From: Chrysaora quinquecirrha
Lineage: Eukaryota; Cnidaria; Scyphozoa; Semaeostomeae; Pelagiidae
Assembly (NCBI GenBank): GCA_014526335.1
Contig: JACTAT010000001.1
Span: forward strand, 4,020,596-4,084,595
Direction: 5' to 3'
Length of the DNA: 64,000 bases
The notes beneath the pieces were generated by a model. It was not told the DNA's origin. It saw only the letters and a program-made list of their open reading frames with translations, and did not search any database. Position numbers and translations under genes: made by a program. Shown one piece after another: positions 35,354 through 48,700 of the stretch. How positions within the stretch are numbered: the stretch's first letter is position 1; the number at the start of each line of letters is the position of its first letter.

Positions 35354-35489
35354 CGAAGTTAGTCTAGCTATATTTTTGCGCATTTTAATCACAGATTTTT
35401 CCAATTTATGCAATTTATGTTGTTTCTCTCTGATCCAAGAAGCTCTTCTTACATAGTCACTGTTTTTTCCAAACATTCCAAGCATTAAG

Positions 35490-36022
35490 CTCTGGCAAGA
35501 CGATCAAACATTATTTGTCAAACATTTGAAATTAGCTTGTTAAACACAGTGTTTGAACGGCTATGCCACATCAAAAACATTTCTTGTCAAATTTTTTTTG
35601 CTTGATTATACAGGCATAAGGTGTTTTCAAAGTTTTTTGAAAACATTGCTGAGATAATTCGACAGTTGAACAGGTCCTTAATGAGACAGATCTGAAATGT
35701 TTGACCAAACGTGTTTGGTCGTTTGATATCGCTTTTCCGGATCGCTGTACCCTCAATTAAACATTGTTTGTCAAACATTTGAAGGTCGCTTTGCAAACAA
35801 TGTAGTCAAACATCTGGAATTTTCTTATCAAGTAATGTTTGAGCGTTTGGCCACGTCACAAAACATTACCTGACAAGCATAATTAAGCAAGTTATGTTTT
35901 TAAAAATTGAAAAATAATGAAACGCTTGACCATCATCGGATCATTGTTTACATGACGTAGCCAAATAGTAAGTCAGTTAAAAATGTTTGACAAGCAATGT
36001 TTGAAATTTTGGCCAGGGCTTT
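35490..36022. mobile_element. Family M inverted-repeat block
   Basis: Starts AAGCTCTGGCAAGACGATCAAACA and ends GTTTGAAATTTTGGCCAGGGC. Several internal copies of TTGTTTGTCAAACATTTGAA and GTTTGAGCGTTTGGCCACGTC suggest two overlapping or nested insertions. Confidence 0.7.
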
Positions 36023-36747
36023 GTCTTAGAGCATAGCTATTTAACTCCTCAAAAATCTCATACATGTTTTCAAACTGCATTTTTTCTTTCAAAACTCCTT
36101 AGAAATCCTTTTGTCTTATCAGAAATCTCACGCATCATTTTAGAAATGTTTTATGCCTTTATGGACTGGGGGACTGGAGAGGAATAAGTATAATGCATAA
36201 TAATAATGATAATTTGCTTTTTTTAAAAATAACTTGATCTTCTTACACACAGTATCATTTCAAAATGTAATGAATACTTGAAAAGGGAAAAACATTCTAT
36301 CTATGCGTCTTGAACAATGAAACGAATTTTGTGGCGGGGACCTTTCGATCAAATTCAACATAACTAAAACAATGAAATTCCCTTGTGTACAGAATAAAAT
36401 TATCCATACAACAATACAGACGATCGGGTGTATTGTTCAGAAACAATAGACATTGTTTACAAACAATAAAGTCTTCCGAACCGTGATAATGACAAAGCGC
36501 GCCATTCAAAAAATTAGATGGCGTTGGCTGCACAAACAAAACGGCGTGAAGAGAATTTGAGATTTTGCTTTGTTTATTTCGCACAAGTTTAGGCAACATT
36601 AAAGCAGGTTTTCTGCACGGAGAAAGTTGTTTCATCTTATAAATGAAGTTGTACTTTGCTTTGCTTCTAAACTAAAAGCTTGGGAGAAATCAAGGAGATT
36701 TCAAAGATAGATATCCCTAGGCCCTCATGGTAGAAGGAGGATAAAAC

Positions 36748-39700
36748 ATGATGGATACAGAACGTGAGGAAAAGAATATGGAAATTTCTCCAAATATCGA
36801 AAATGGAGAAAGTTCTGAAGAAAATCAAGAGAAATTATCGAAAAAGAAAGATCCTGCTGACATTACAACAGCAAAATTTAAAGTTAGCCAAGGTATATCT
36901 ATTAAAGCTTACTTTCTAATGTCTATTACTCTATTCTACCAGATAGCTACATTTTTATTTTCGTTGACTGTTCATTTCTTTATCATTTTGCGGTTCTATT
37001 TGTAACAGGCCTAAAACCGTTAAATACATTCTTAATACCAAGATAAGAAGTCTATAAACATAGGTTTTGGAAAACAGCAATCTTTTGATCTTTCGTAAGT
37101 TTATCGAAATAAAAATAGCTTGTTGTATACATAAAACTGCATAAACCTTTGAGAAAAGAATAAAGATGCCCATCTACTACATCATTGATCATCTAAAAGA
37201 TAAAAAAATCAAACTATTTTATCAAAAAAAAAATAATCTCCGATTCTTTTATTATTAAACGAATTTTGTAAAAATATATCCGCTTTGAATGTTTGTCAAC
37301 TTTTTTAAAAGACAAAATAATCTACCTAGAAAAAGCTTTTAATCTTGCAAATAAAAGCCTGCGTAGTAAATAGGCCATCGAATCGGAATTGTTTTTTGAG
37401 CACCGTCTTCTCTCTTGAGTGGTTTTGGTGTTTTCAAATAAAAAACCCTTGAAGACAATCGACGCAAATGTTCGCTTCTCAAAATATTTTGTTTTCCTAA
37501 ACATCAAACAAACAAACTTAATTACTCTTGTTTTTCGGATTTTAATTGAAATGGATGAAGATAAAATAAACCATAAAGATTTGTAAAATGAAATGTATGA
37601 ATGACATGAAGTTATAACAACGAGAATAACGTAATGTAAAATATCGTATGTTATATGGTATATAATATGACAGAATATTATATTAATATCATGATTATGT
37701 TTAAAATATCTATTAGACATAAGCTCCTAAACTAAATCTATATAAAATATAAACAAGAAATTCAAAAATAAAGATGACTTTTTTAAACGTTTCGATCTAT
37801 GATCTTCATCAGTAACTCATGAAGATCATAGATCGAAACGTTTAAGAAAGTCGTCTATATTTTTGAATTTCTTTGAAATATCTATATGCTATGTATATTA
37901 TAGGTATCACAATCTATTATAATAAACTATAATATAATATAATATAATATAATATAATATAATATAATAGAATATAATATAATATAGTATAATATAATAT
38001 AATATAACATAATATAATATAATATAACATGTACAGAAATGTATAAATAGAAATAGTATATAACAACACTTCATTAAGTTAAGTTTAATAAAGTATAAAG
38101 TGAATATAAAGTAGAATATATTATACATACAGTAGTTTAGTATAGTACTGTGCAGTAGTATAGGTTGATATCATATAATTTTGTATGTACAGTAAATGAC
38201 GTTCAATACGATGAAATATCACAGTATAAAATAGAAATGAACGTAACATTTGATAAATCAGTAACGGAATAAAATGTTTATATTTTATATTCATTGTCTT
38301 TTGAAACAACCTGAAAACGACAGACGTAAAAGACATATGATCAAACACAGCCCACACATTTTTGTTTCCTCAGAATAGAAAATGTAAACAATTTTAGCAA
38401 CCAAGATAAAACTTAAATCAGAGTTAAATCTAGCCACGTGTCAGGCGTCAAGTCGAAGTTCAAGACGTCAAATAAATGTTTGTGTGTGTACATATACAGC
38501 CTCGTTTTAGATGCATGCAAATGCGCGCAACGCGCAAACGCGTGCCAAATAATTTAGCGCCATAACACCTGGTATATTTTCCTGAAATAGATTTGACAAA
38601 AAATCGAGCATCATGCCTTTTCATAATCACATAGATAGCTGGTCAATAAAAGGTTTTATAAATTAAATTTGTTGAACGATTATAATAATCCCTTTAGTTG
38701 TCAGGTTCCAAAGTGCCCTTTGGCTCTGGCACTGGCTCCAGAGTGTCATGGTGTGGAGTGGAGCAAATGTGGAGGAGAGGAAGGTTTTTCTCCAATCTCG
38801 TTCCCAGTTCCCAAGGTAAAACACATTTTATTGAATCTCATCTGCCAACCGATTTGGGCCTGGTCTGGTACCGGACACAAAATGTAACAAAGTATTGGCT
38901 ATTGGCAACTTTGGCACGAACTGACAAATTTTGCCGAAGTAGCCATCGAAACAAGCTTAAGATTCCGTAGATAGCTATCCTAAAGCATGGAAAGACAAAT
39001 AAGTTAGTTTGCAATGATACTGAGATTTTGCATGAATTTTGGCCTTTTGTTGTAGACTAATTACCTGAGTCGCTATTGAGTCCAAAGTGCAACTGTTAGA
39101 CGCTGAAACTTCCAGATTGAGTGATCTCGATTTGGTGTAAGTCTCGGTCTGATGGGCGATAACTGGGACTCAGGTAATAAGTCTATCAATGTTGAACGAC
39201 ACTTCGTCACGTTATCATGTCTATTGTTTAAGTAGCCAATCAAATCGCAAACAGACGAATCCTGCGATACCAGGGTCAAGAAGTTTTTACGTAGAGTTTT
39301 AGCGTTCCTTTTACCCTGGGGACGAGGTTGGTCTCTTGCTCCTTCGCATTTCCCTTCTCCTTCGCATTTATCTTTTCCGTTGTATCTCCTCCACGTCCTT
39401 CTGGGACCCTCTGTACCTTCCTCTGTATCTCAACAACGTCCTTCTGGGACCCAGACAGAGTTACACATCAAGTTTAAATGATAACTACATCAACCCGGTA
39501 TTTGGTGACCTGGAACCACCTTTTTTGGCAAACAAACTCGAGAACAAATATTTTCCAGAAAAACTACACCAAAGCCTCAAGAAATTCGAATAACTAGATA
39601 TATTCGTTTACCGGGTATTATTACACTTATAAAGTGTTTCGTTGGAGCATGAAATCCCATGAAAACTATATTGTTCATTTTGATTCCGCCTTCTTGAGCA

Positions 39701-42700
39701 AAAATTCGACGAAGGAATAACGAGCTACTATCGAGCTGAAAATGGTTGACAGAGTAACTCTCAGGAATGCTGGAGGTCTTAATTTTATATCAATACATAG
39801 TATAACTTTCTTAGTTGTTTTCTTAATGCTTTTTTTGTAAGATTTTTTATGGTGAATTTGTTTTCAGATTGTTATCTAATCTGGACATTTAGGACACGAA
39901 CCCAAAAAGCGTTTCATCGATTTTAACTGCTATCCTGCAATATACGCTTAACGTAAAATAACACTAGGATAGATTTGACCACGAGTTGTATTCCACAATT
40001 GATGGATTTGAACCCAAGGCCGCGTGAACAGACAGTGGCATAGCCAAGGTGTAGGGGCATAGGGTGAGGCGCCCCCCAATCATCGCCAAGATTGATTTTG
40101 TATATGGGCCAAATCTGATGTAAAAATGTCGCAGGGTACGACTTGGGTATTTATTCTTTGAACCACACCCTATTTTTCCTTTACCACACCCTTTTGCCCC
40201 TCGAATGTTGGATATTTGGCTTCGCCACTGTGAACTCACTTTTGTGTAAGTTAACCTCTTCTACGGACTCCAAAAACATTGCATTCAAAGCAATGTTAGA
40301 CAGGGCCTGTTAAAGCAGCTAAATCTTGAGCCATGATTTGTTCCTCGGGTTATTACTGTAAACGCTATGTTAAGATCCTGTACTCTGGTGATGGTATACA
40401 CCTCCTTACATAAGAACCTAAACAGTCTGCATTCAAAAGCGTAGGTTCTTGTATTCGGGTTTTCACTGTATTCAGGGACGCCGGAGCGATGGTAGGGCAA
40501 GAGGGGCGAGACCAGGAATGTAAGGGCAATTGAGATAAAAAATTAGGGGTTTTGTGGTACTCCCCCAGAAAATTTTTTTGTGTCCACACCCTTCAGATTG
40601 GCTTAAAATGCATTAAAAGTTTTTCAACGAGTATTAATCAGTATTAATCTCCACATGTACGCATTTCGGATGGAATAATAATAGCGAAACATCGTATTTA
40701 ACGTTGTCAAAGTCGATTATCGCATTACATTGAAAGGGCACTTTTGCCCCCCTTGCCCCCCTTAAGAAAGGGCAGGAGGGGCGCTTGCCTCCCCGCGCCC
40801 CCCTCTCCGGCGTCCCTGACTGTATTCGTTATAGAATATCAGCTGTATAGCATGCTTTAAAATCTGATTTGCCCATTTTACGAGTATTTGAATATATCAT
40901 GTGTTTATTATCTTCCGTTCCGTTATAGTCAAACGACAAGATGCACAGAGAAACGCTTTCACAAGATGGGTCAACTCAAAACTCAAACAGGTAAATCATC
41001 CGATATTCATTCAATTTTCACAAACCCCTTTCTACTTGCATTTTAAGCTCAAGAACAATCGTGAAGGACAGCTGCGTTGATTCAGATCACATGCCCAACA
41101 CCCAAATAAACTTTGACATTGATACACGCTTTTTTCTTTATAAGGAGTGCTGTGGCGTCGTAGCCTAATCCAGTTTGCTCGTTGTGTCTGAAGTTCAGCG
41201 AGGTCGGGGTTCGAGCCAGAGCTATGGCTGAGTTGCAGCCAGGATCGAGGTCTCGATTAGTTTACCTGGCAATAAGGGGTCTGAACCAGAATTGTCTCAA
41301 CAATTTTGTCCATGATTGTAGAAGGAATATCTTTGCATGCCTTTGTAACTGTAAACGAAAAGCCTATCTTGACCATTTTTGTAAACGGTGTCCAAATGGT
41401 TGCTTCAAAAAGGGGGTTTGCTATGGGGGTTAATACAATACGGTTGTACACAACTTGTAAGCGCTTTTCTCTTCTCTGTTCACAGCGTCGAGTTAAAGGG
41501 AAACTGAGGCTTCATAAACTCAATAACGTCAATTTGGCATTGGATTTGCTCAAAGATTATCAGGTTAGTTCTTATTATTAAAAATATTAAATAAAGCCAA
41601 GAACTCTTGAGACTGAAACTCTTGTACTATCTAAAAATTTGCAGGGGTAGGGAAACCCTTTTTGGCCTGTGTAACTAATAGGGTTAAAAACCTACATTAA
41701 ACTAAATATCCATAAGCAGTCGTTTCCAGGCGTAACGCCTTTAAATAATTTCTCTAAATGTTCTAAATCTAAATAATCTCTTCAAATAGTAGCTATTACA
41801 GCTATAGATTCCCCGATGTCGCGTCGCCGTCAAAACCACCGTTGTCACGGCACATATTAGCCGCTTCGCTTCCGTTCAAGTAACTCGAGTTTGTCAAAGA
41901 CTTTCCGTTGCACTGCACTTGCGTTCCAAAGCTGTCCGCTGCATCATCAATATTTTTCACTCGTAGCAGAGTAATCTCCGTTCCTTTTAAATCGATCCGT
42001 TGCGGCGTAACATTCTGCTGCGACCTATCGAAACTAAACGAAGATTTGAATTCGTATGTCTTGGGCTTCCAGCACTGAACGGATTTCAAAACCGCTTTAC
42101 GAATCGACGTTAACCTGGCGATGCAGACGATCGGATTCGTTGCGCTGCTAGCGGAAACCAACAGATAGACTAAGTCTCGTAGTACATGCCGCGCGTCACA
42201 ACTGCAGGACAAACAGAACTGTAGAATGTACACAAAATAAACGCCGGAACGTATATTCCAATGAAGGCGCCTAAAATTGCAATGAAGACGTTTGTGATCT
42301 TGTCCTCGCGGGAGAGTTCCTTCCGTTTTCTTCTCTCCGTGCGGTTCCTACCATTATTCAACGTTCTAGATATTTCTCTCATGTTTTTTAATATTCGTAC
42401 ATAGGTGAGTAAGGTTATACAGAACGAGCTGATAAGCGCAACGTGTATGTATATAATTAACAATGTGACGTAGCCCAGCAGGAAGTAGAATCCAGAAAAT
42501 CCGCCAGCAAGGAGCCAAATTACAAGCGATATGACGAAACATCGAAACATTGAGTTCTTGCGACGATGCGTTGATAGCGAAACGAGTGCGAAATATCGAT
42601 CGATACACATCGCAGCCATGCTGAACATACTTGCAGATGCCGATATAAAATACGACAAATGAAGGATGTATATATAAGTCTTGTTTATAAGTTTTTTTGC

Positions 42701-45700
42701 TTCCATGTAATGAAACATGACCGATATAGGCATTGCTAAAATACCGACCATAAAGTCACTTAGAGCTTGATTGACTAAGAAAAATGCAAATGGTGTCCTA
42801 AGCTTTCGTTCCGGGTCTCTCACGACGGCGATTATGATGAGGAAATTCCCGATTGAGATAATTATTGCAAGTAATATTGAAGTGAATGACGTGAAGTATG
42901 AGAGCTGGAATGGCGCTTGCACACCAGGAAAACACGGGTCAGCCATAACTGGGCGTAAGTGTGGACCAAATGTTATTGATCTTTCAGCGAAGCTGGTCTG
43001 GTTTTCTTCGCAAACAATCCAATGAGCTTGCCTTGTCTTAACAGGATAACGTCTGATTTCTGTTTGACACAATTTAGCCAGCCGATGTAAGGACTTGATT
43101 CTGTCGAATCCGATCCACCTGTCGTAAACTGTTTTGACTTGAACAGAATAGGTCTATTCATTAGAATAAGCGAAGATGGCGAAGATGTCTCAGTTTTGAC
43201 CCGTCAGTCAGAGACACCAGTCTGATTTTCTTCGCAATAACGATCTGATGTGCCGATGTATCGAAGTAATTTTGTCGAATCGAATTCGCTTGGCGTAAAG
43301 TGTTGTTGACTCCAGGTAAACGCAGGCTTGCCAAACCTAGTATAAAGCAAGATGAATCGAAGTCAGTTAGTTAGCAAACTAGTCTTATTTTCTTCCTTAA
43401 CATGGTGCAATGAATCGGTGTCACTACTTACCGAGTCAAATTGTCTGGCATCAAGTATTTGATTCCAAACTTCGTTCTGCAATACAAGTAGGCATTTAGA
43501 AATCCACATGGATCAATTTTGATGCCTTTAGATAATACAGTCAGATCTTCTTTGCAAGGACTGTTTTACAAATCGATGCACTTCTGTCAAATTTGGATGA
43601 AATATTTGAATCCAGAAGGATGTGGTCCTGCTATAAATTGATAGTCACATGCATCGGTCTCGATCTGTAGGAGAAAAATTTTGATTCTCTTGAAAGTTTA
43701 TGATAATTGATCGAACCAAATCCTCTGTATAAAAAAGTATTAAGTATCTTGAAAAGAGGTAGCTCTGCTGCTACGGAGGAGAAGATGTCAAACTGGATGT
43801 TGATTCTTCAGAGAAAAAGTCTGTTTTCCTTCGCATACACAATCAATTGATTTGTAAAGCTAGCCTTTGTACCAAGTTCTCAATCTAGGAATACACAAGT
43901 CTGCTGTAGCGAAGTATAAAACTACCTGAATCGTAGTTTATGAGCTGAACAAATGCTTTGACTTTCTTCACAAACACAATCTAATGAAGCTATGTGTCAA
44001 TTAATTGAGGTTCTCTGTCTCTTAAACGTACTCCAGGAAGACGCTAGTATGCAGTAACTAAGCCCGAAGCTACTCGAATCGTAGTTTATCCTTTTGACAA
44101 AATGCTTTGATTTTCTTCGCAAGCACAGCCTAATGAATCTATGTTTCAATTGATAAATCCATGTCCACTGTGTCTAACCTGTACTCCAGGAAAACGCTAA
44201 CTAACCGTGAAGCTACCCAATTCATCTGTTCGACAAAATTGATTTTATTCGCAAACACAATCTAATGTCTTTGTGTATCAATAAACCGAGTCAAATTCTC
44301 TCTGCATAAACCAATCTTGACTTATTTTTCTCCTTTCTTAAACACCAGTTTTCTTTCCTCAATTTTCTTGAGTTTATTTGCTGATTCGTAACTTGATTGT
44401 TTTGCTGTTTGCCTGGTCAAACAGGTGATGTACTGTTTTTGTGCTCCTCTGTAAACAAGAATTTTGGAAGATTTAATTTGAGAAAATAGCGATTTATCGA
44501 TAATAGTATCGGTAGGGTATCGTGATTTTAGCGAAGCTTTTGCGTGTGTTTTTGTTTTGCAATCTTCGGGGATATTTTGAATAGACACAGTTTGACTTTG
44601 TCATTTAAAATCGATTTTAACTAAACGACAAATGCTCGTTTTCTGTATACGTCTGTTTGTAGATTGGCAAGGAATCAAATCTATACATCCACATATCCGC
44701 TAGGCGAAATCCTCCGCGCGAAGAAGAGGTTTCGTCAGGGCCGTGGAGAGACAGAGCAGGCCCCGGGGTATTGTAATCGTACCGGACCTTTAGGAGCTTT
44801 TATAGGGGGGGACCATTTAGAGAATGTCAATTTTCGCCGGCCCCTACACAACCAGGGCCCGGACCTCTGACCCCGCTGGACCCCCTTTTGCTTATTTTTG
44901 TAAAGAGCCTAGCTCATGGCCTTTTTCCTGAAGTTCAAACTTTTTGGACCACTTTTCATCAAATTGAAGTACCAAATGCTCCTTAATAGTCTGTTGAATT
45001 TAACTGCACATTAGTGCCACAGAAATAGCACAGAAAGTGCAAGAAAAACATCAAAATTCTAAGTGTTGCTTTTAGCTGTGGAAGAAGATGAAAAGAGGTT
45101 AGAAATGACCCAAAGCTCTTCGCCCAAAGGTTTTCGCCAAGCGGAAATTCCGCTCAAAATGAGATCAGTCCCAATTGGGGGGCGGGCTAAATTGGAGAGG
45201 GACAATATTATTAAAAACTAGTTTTCTTTTCAGGTCAAGCTGGTTAACATAGGAAACACAGATATTGTAGACGGTGAACCAATTCCCACTCTTGGACTTA
45301 TATGGAGCATGATATACAGATTTCAAGTAAGTGGACACATACTCTGAAAAAATTGTTCTTGTAATATAATTTTTTTAAAGAATCTTTACCCGTTACCTTG
45401 TTGTATGGGTTACTTAAGTTTGAGAATATATACTTGTCAGAAAACTGCTGTTAAATTCAGCTAGACCAACGTAGGAGACCCTCGGTTGTCTTGTCATGTT
45501 GTGTCTTGTCCTGTCTTTTCTTGTCTTGTCTTGTCGTGTCTTGTCGTGTCTTGTCCTGTCCTGTCTTGTCTTGTCTTGTCTTGCCTTGTCTAGTTTCAAA
45601 AGAGCCATAAAACCATTTAAGAGTATCTATCCTCTTAAATGGTTTCTTAGCAAGAAAGCAAGCAATGTTAATTTGTTAATACACGCCAGGTATGAAGCTG

Positions 45701-48700
45701 ATATGGACCTGCAGCTTGCGACCCCACACTTATACTAGAACGAATGCCTTTGTACTCACTTATCACCCTTCCCTGAAGGATGGACAGCTGAGTTGAATGT
45801 AGGTTTGTTGACAGTGGTCCTAATGGGATTCAAACCTAAGACTTACTCACCGATCGTGAGCCGACCACGACCACTCGGCCACAACACCGCTTGTAGAGGG
45901 TCTCTCCTATCATTTGGAAGTACAATACAATGAGGGACCTTGACGACCGCAGACATTATGCTTTGTTTTTGATGTGGTCATTCTTTTTGTCCCTCGCAAC
46001 AACCCGAACGAGAAGAATTTTATGGGAAGCAAACTTAAGAATACTCTTTCTGTTATAGATTCAAGGTGCTCTAATAGATATAAATCCTGGTGATGGAAAA
46101 TCGTCATATGTGGAAGAAAATGCAGAGAAAACAATACTGGAGTGGTGCAGTAAAGCTGTCGAAGGGTAATTCAAGCAACCATATTCTTTTTGCCTTGATC
46201 TTTCCACATGGGATTCGAGCCTGAACGCATGAACAAAGAGCCAAAGACATTTCCACTGATCTATAGAGCTCAATGATCTATAGAGCTCAAAGGATGATGA
46301 TTCTTCAAAGAAAAAATCTGTTCTCTTTCGCATACACAATCTAATTTGTCCATTGATAAATAAAGCTACCCTTTTTACCAAGAACTTCTTACTCCGGGAA
46401 AACACAAGTCAGCTGTAGCTAAGTATAATTCGAACTGAATCGTAGTTTATCTGTTTTGAGAAAATGCTTTGATTTTCTTAGCAAACACAATCTAATGAAT
46501 CTATGTGTCAATTGATTAATTCAGGTCTTCTGTCTCTAGAACGTACTCCAGGAAGACGCGAACTAAGCATGAAGCTACCCAATTCATCTGTTCGACAAAT
46601 TGATTTTATTCGCAAACACAATCTAATGTCTTTGTGTATCAATAAACCGAGTCAAATTCTCTCTGCATAAGCCAATCTTGATTTATTTTTCTCCTTTCTT
46701 AAACACCAGTTTTCTTTCCTCAATTTTCTTGAGTTTATTTGCTGATTCGTAACTTGATTGTTTTGCTGTTTGCCTGGTCAAACAGGTGATGTACTGTTTT
46801 TGTGCTCCTCTGTAAACAAGAATTTTGGAAGATTTAATTTGAGAAAATAGCGATTTATCGATAATAGTATCGGTAGGGTATCGTGATTTTAGCGAAGCTT
46901 TTGCGTGCGTTTTTGTTTTGCAATCGTCGGGGATATTTTGAATAGACACAGTTTGACTTTGTCATTTAAAATCGATTTTAACTAAACGACAAATGCTCGT
47001 TTTCTGTATACGTCTGTTTGTAGATTGGCAAGGAATCAAATCTATACATCCACATAGCCGCTAGGCGAAATCCTCCTCGCAAAGAAGAGGTTTCGTCAGG
47101 GCCGTGGAGAGACAGAGCGGACCCCGGGGTATTGTAATCGTACCGAGCCTTTAGGAGCTTTTATAGGGGGGACCATTTAGAGAATTTCAATTTTCGCCAG
47201 CCCCTACACAACCAGGGCCCCGGACCTCTGACCCCGACCCCGCTGGACCCCCTTTCGATGGTACTGGGTTTCGTTGCTTCGTACACGCTTATTTTTATAA
47301 AGAGCCTAGCTCATGGCCTTTTTCCTGAAGTTCAAAATTTTTGGACCACTTTTCATCAAATTGAAGTACCAAATGCTCCTTAATAGTCTGTTGATTTTAA
47401 CTGCACATAAGTGCCACAGAAATAGCACCGAAGATGCAAGAAAATCATCAAAATTCTAAATGTTGCTTTTAGTTGTGGAAGCAGATAAAAAGAGGTTAGA
47501 AATGACCCAAAGCTCTTCGCCCAAAGGATTTCGCCAAGCGGAAATTCCGCTCAAAATGATCAGTCCCAATTTGGGGGGGGGGGCTAAATTGGAGAGGGCA
47601 AATATTATTAAAAACTATTTTTCTTCTCAGGTAAAGCTTGTTAACATAGGAAACACAGATATTGTAGACGGTGAACCAATTCCCACTCTTGGACTTATAT
47701 GGAGCATGATATACAGATTTCAAGTAAGTGGACACATACTCTGAAACAATTTTTCTTGTAATATAATTTTTTTAAAGAATCTTTACCCGTTACCTTGTTG
47801 TATGGGTTACTTAAGTTTGAGAATATATACTTGTCAGAAAACTGCTGTTATATTCAGCTAGACCCACGTAGGAGACCCTCGGTTGTCTTGTCATGTTTTG
47901 TCTTGTCCTGTCTTTTCTTGTCTTGTCTTGTCGTGTCTTGTCGTGTCTTGTCCTGTCCTGTCTTGTCTTGTCTTGTCTTGCCTTGTCTAGTTTCAAAAGA
48001 GCCATAAAACCATTTAAGAGTATCTATCCTCTTAAATGGTTTCTTAGCAAGAAAGCAAGCAATGTTAATTTGTTAATACACGCCAGGGGCTCAGGCAGCT
48101 ATGAAGCTGATATGGATCTGCAGCTTGCGACCCCACACTTATACTAGAACGAATGCCTTTGTACTCATTTATCACCCTTCCCTGAAGGATGGACAGCTGA
48201 GTTGAATGTAGGCTTGTTGACAGTGGTCCTAATGGGATTCAAACCTAAGACTTACTCACCGATCGTGAGCCGACCACGACCACTCGGCCACAACACCGCT
48301 TGTAGAGGGTCTCTCCTATCATTTGGAAGTACAATACAATGAGGGACCTTGACGACCGCAGACATTATGCTTTGTTTTTGATGTGGTCATTCTTTTTGTT
48401 CCTCACAACAACCCGAACGAGAAGAATTTTATGGGAAGCAAACTTAAGAATACTCTTTCTGTTATAGATTCAAGGTGCCCTAATAGATATAAATCCTGGT
48501 GATGGAAAATCGTCATATGTGGAAGAAAATGCAGAGAAAACAATACTGGAGTGGTGCAGTAAAGCTGTTGAAGGGTAATTCAAGCAACCATATTCTTTTT
48601 TGCCCAGATTTTTCCACATGGGATTCGAGCCTGGACGCATGAACAAAGAGCCAAAGACATTTCTACTGATCTATAGAGCTCAATGAAATCGCAGAGTTAC

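Larger units (their letters stand above)
34407..36747. other. Intergenic region between NOX and the spectrin-repeat gene
   Basis: No supported gene. Contains a 122-bp inverted-repeat element (35232-35353) and a long family M block (35490-36022). The part right of 36600 is probably 5' flank and 5' UTR of the next gene; an ATG preceded by GGATAAAAC follows at 36748. Confidence 0.6.
36893..40928. other. First intron of the spectrin-repeat gene
   Basis: No exon recognised. Contains the large inverted repeat 37756-37871, an AATAT microsatellite (37917-38030), a CpG-rich GCGCGCAACGCGCAAACGCG spot near 38521, a 133-bp MITE (39053-39185) and a hAT-like MITE (40473-40818). Open frames at 38669-38970 have no recognisable domain. 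Confidence 0.6.

Noticed and set aside
45814..45890. Minus-strand tRNA-Ser/Leu-like sequence (GTTGTGGCCGAGTGGTC) and its copy at 48222-48300
   Set aside because: The D arm and B box look good, but the acceptor stem does not pair and there is no plausible anticodon stem; treated as a SINE head inside the duplicated segment.
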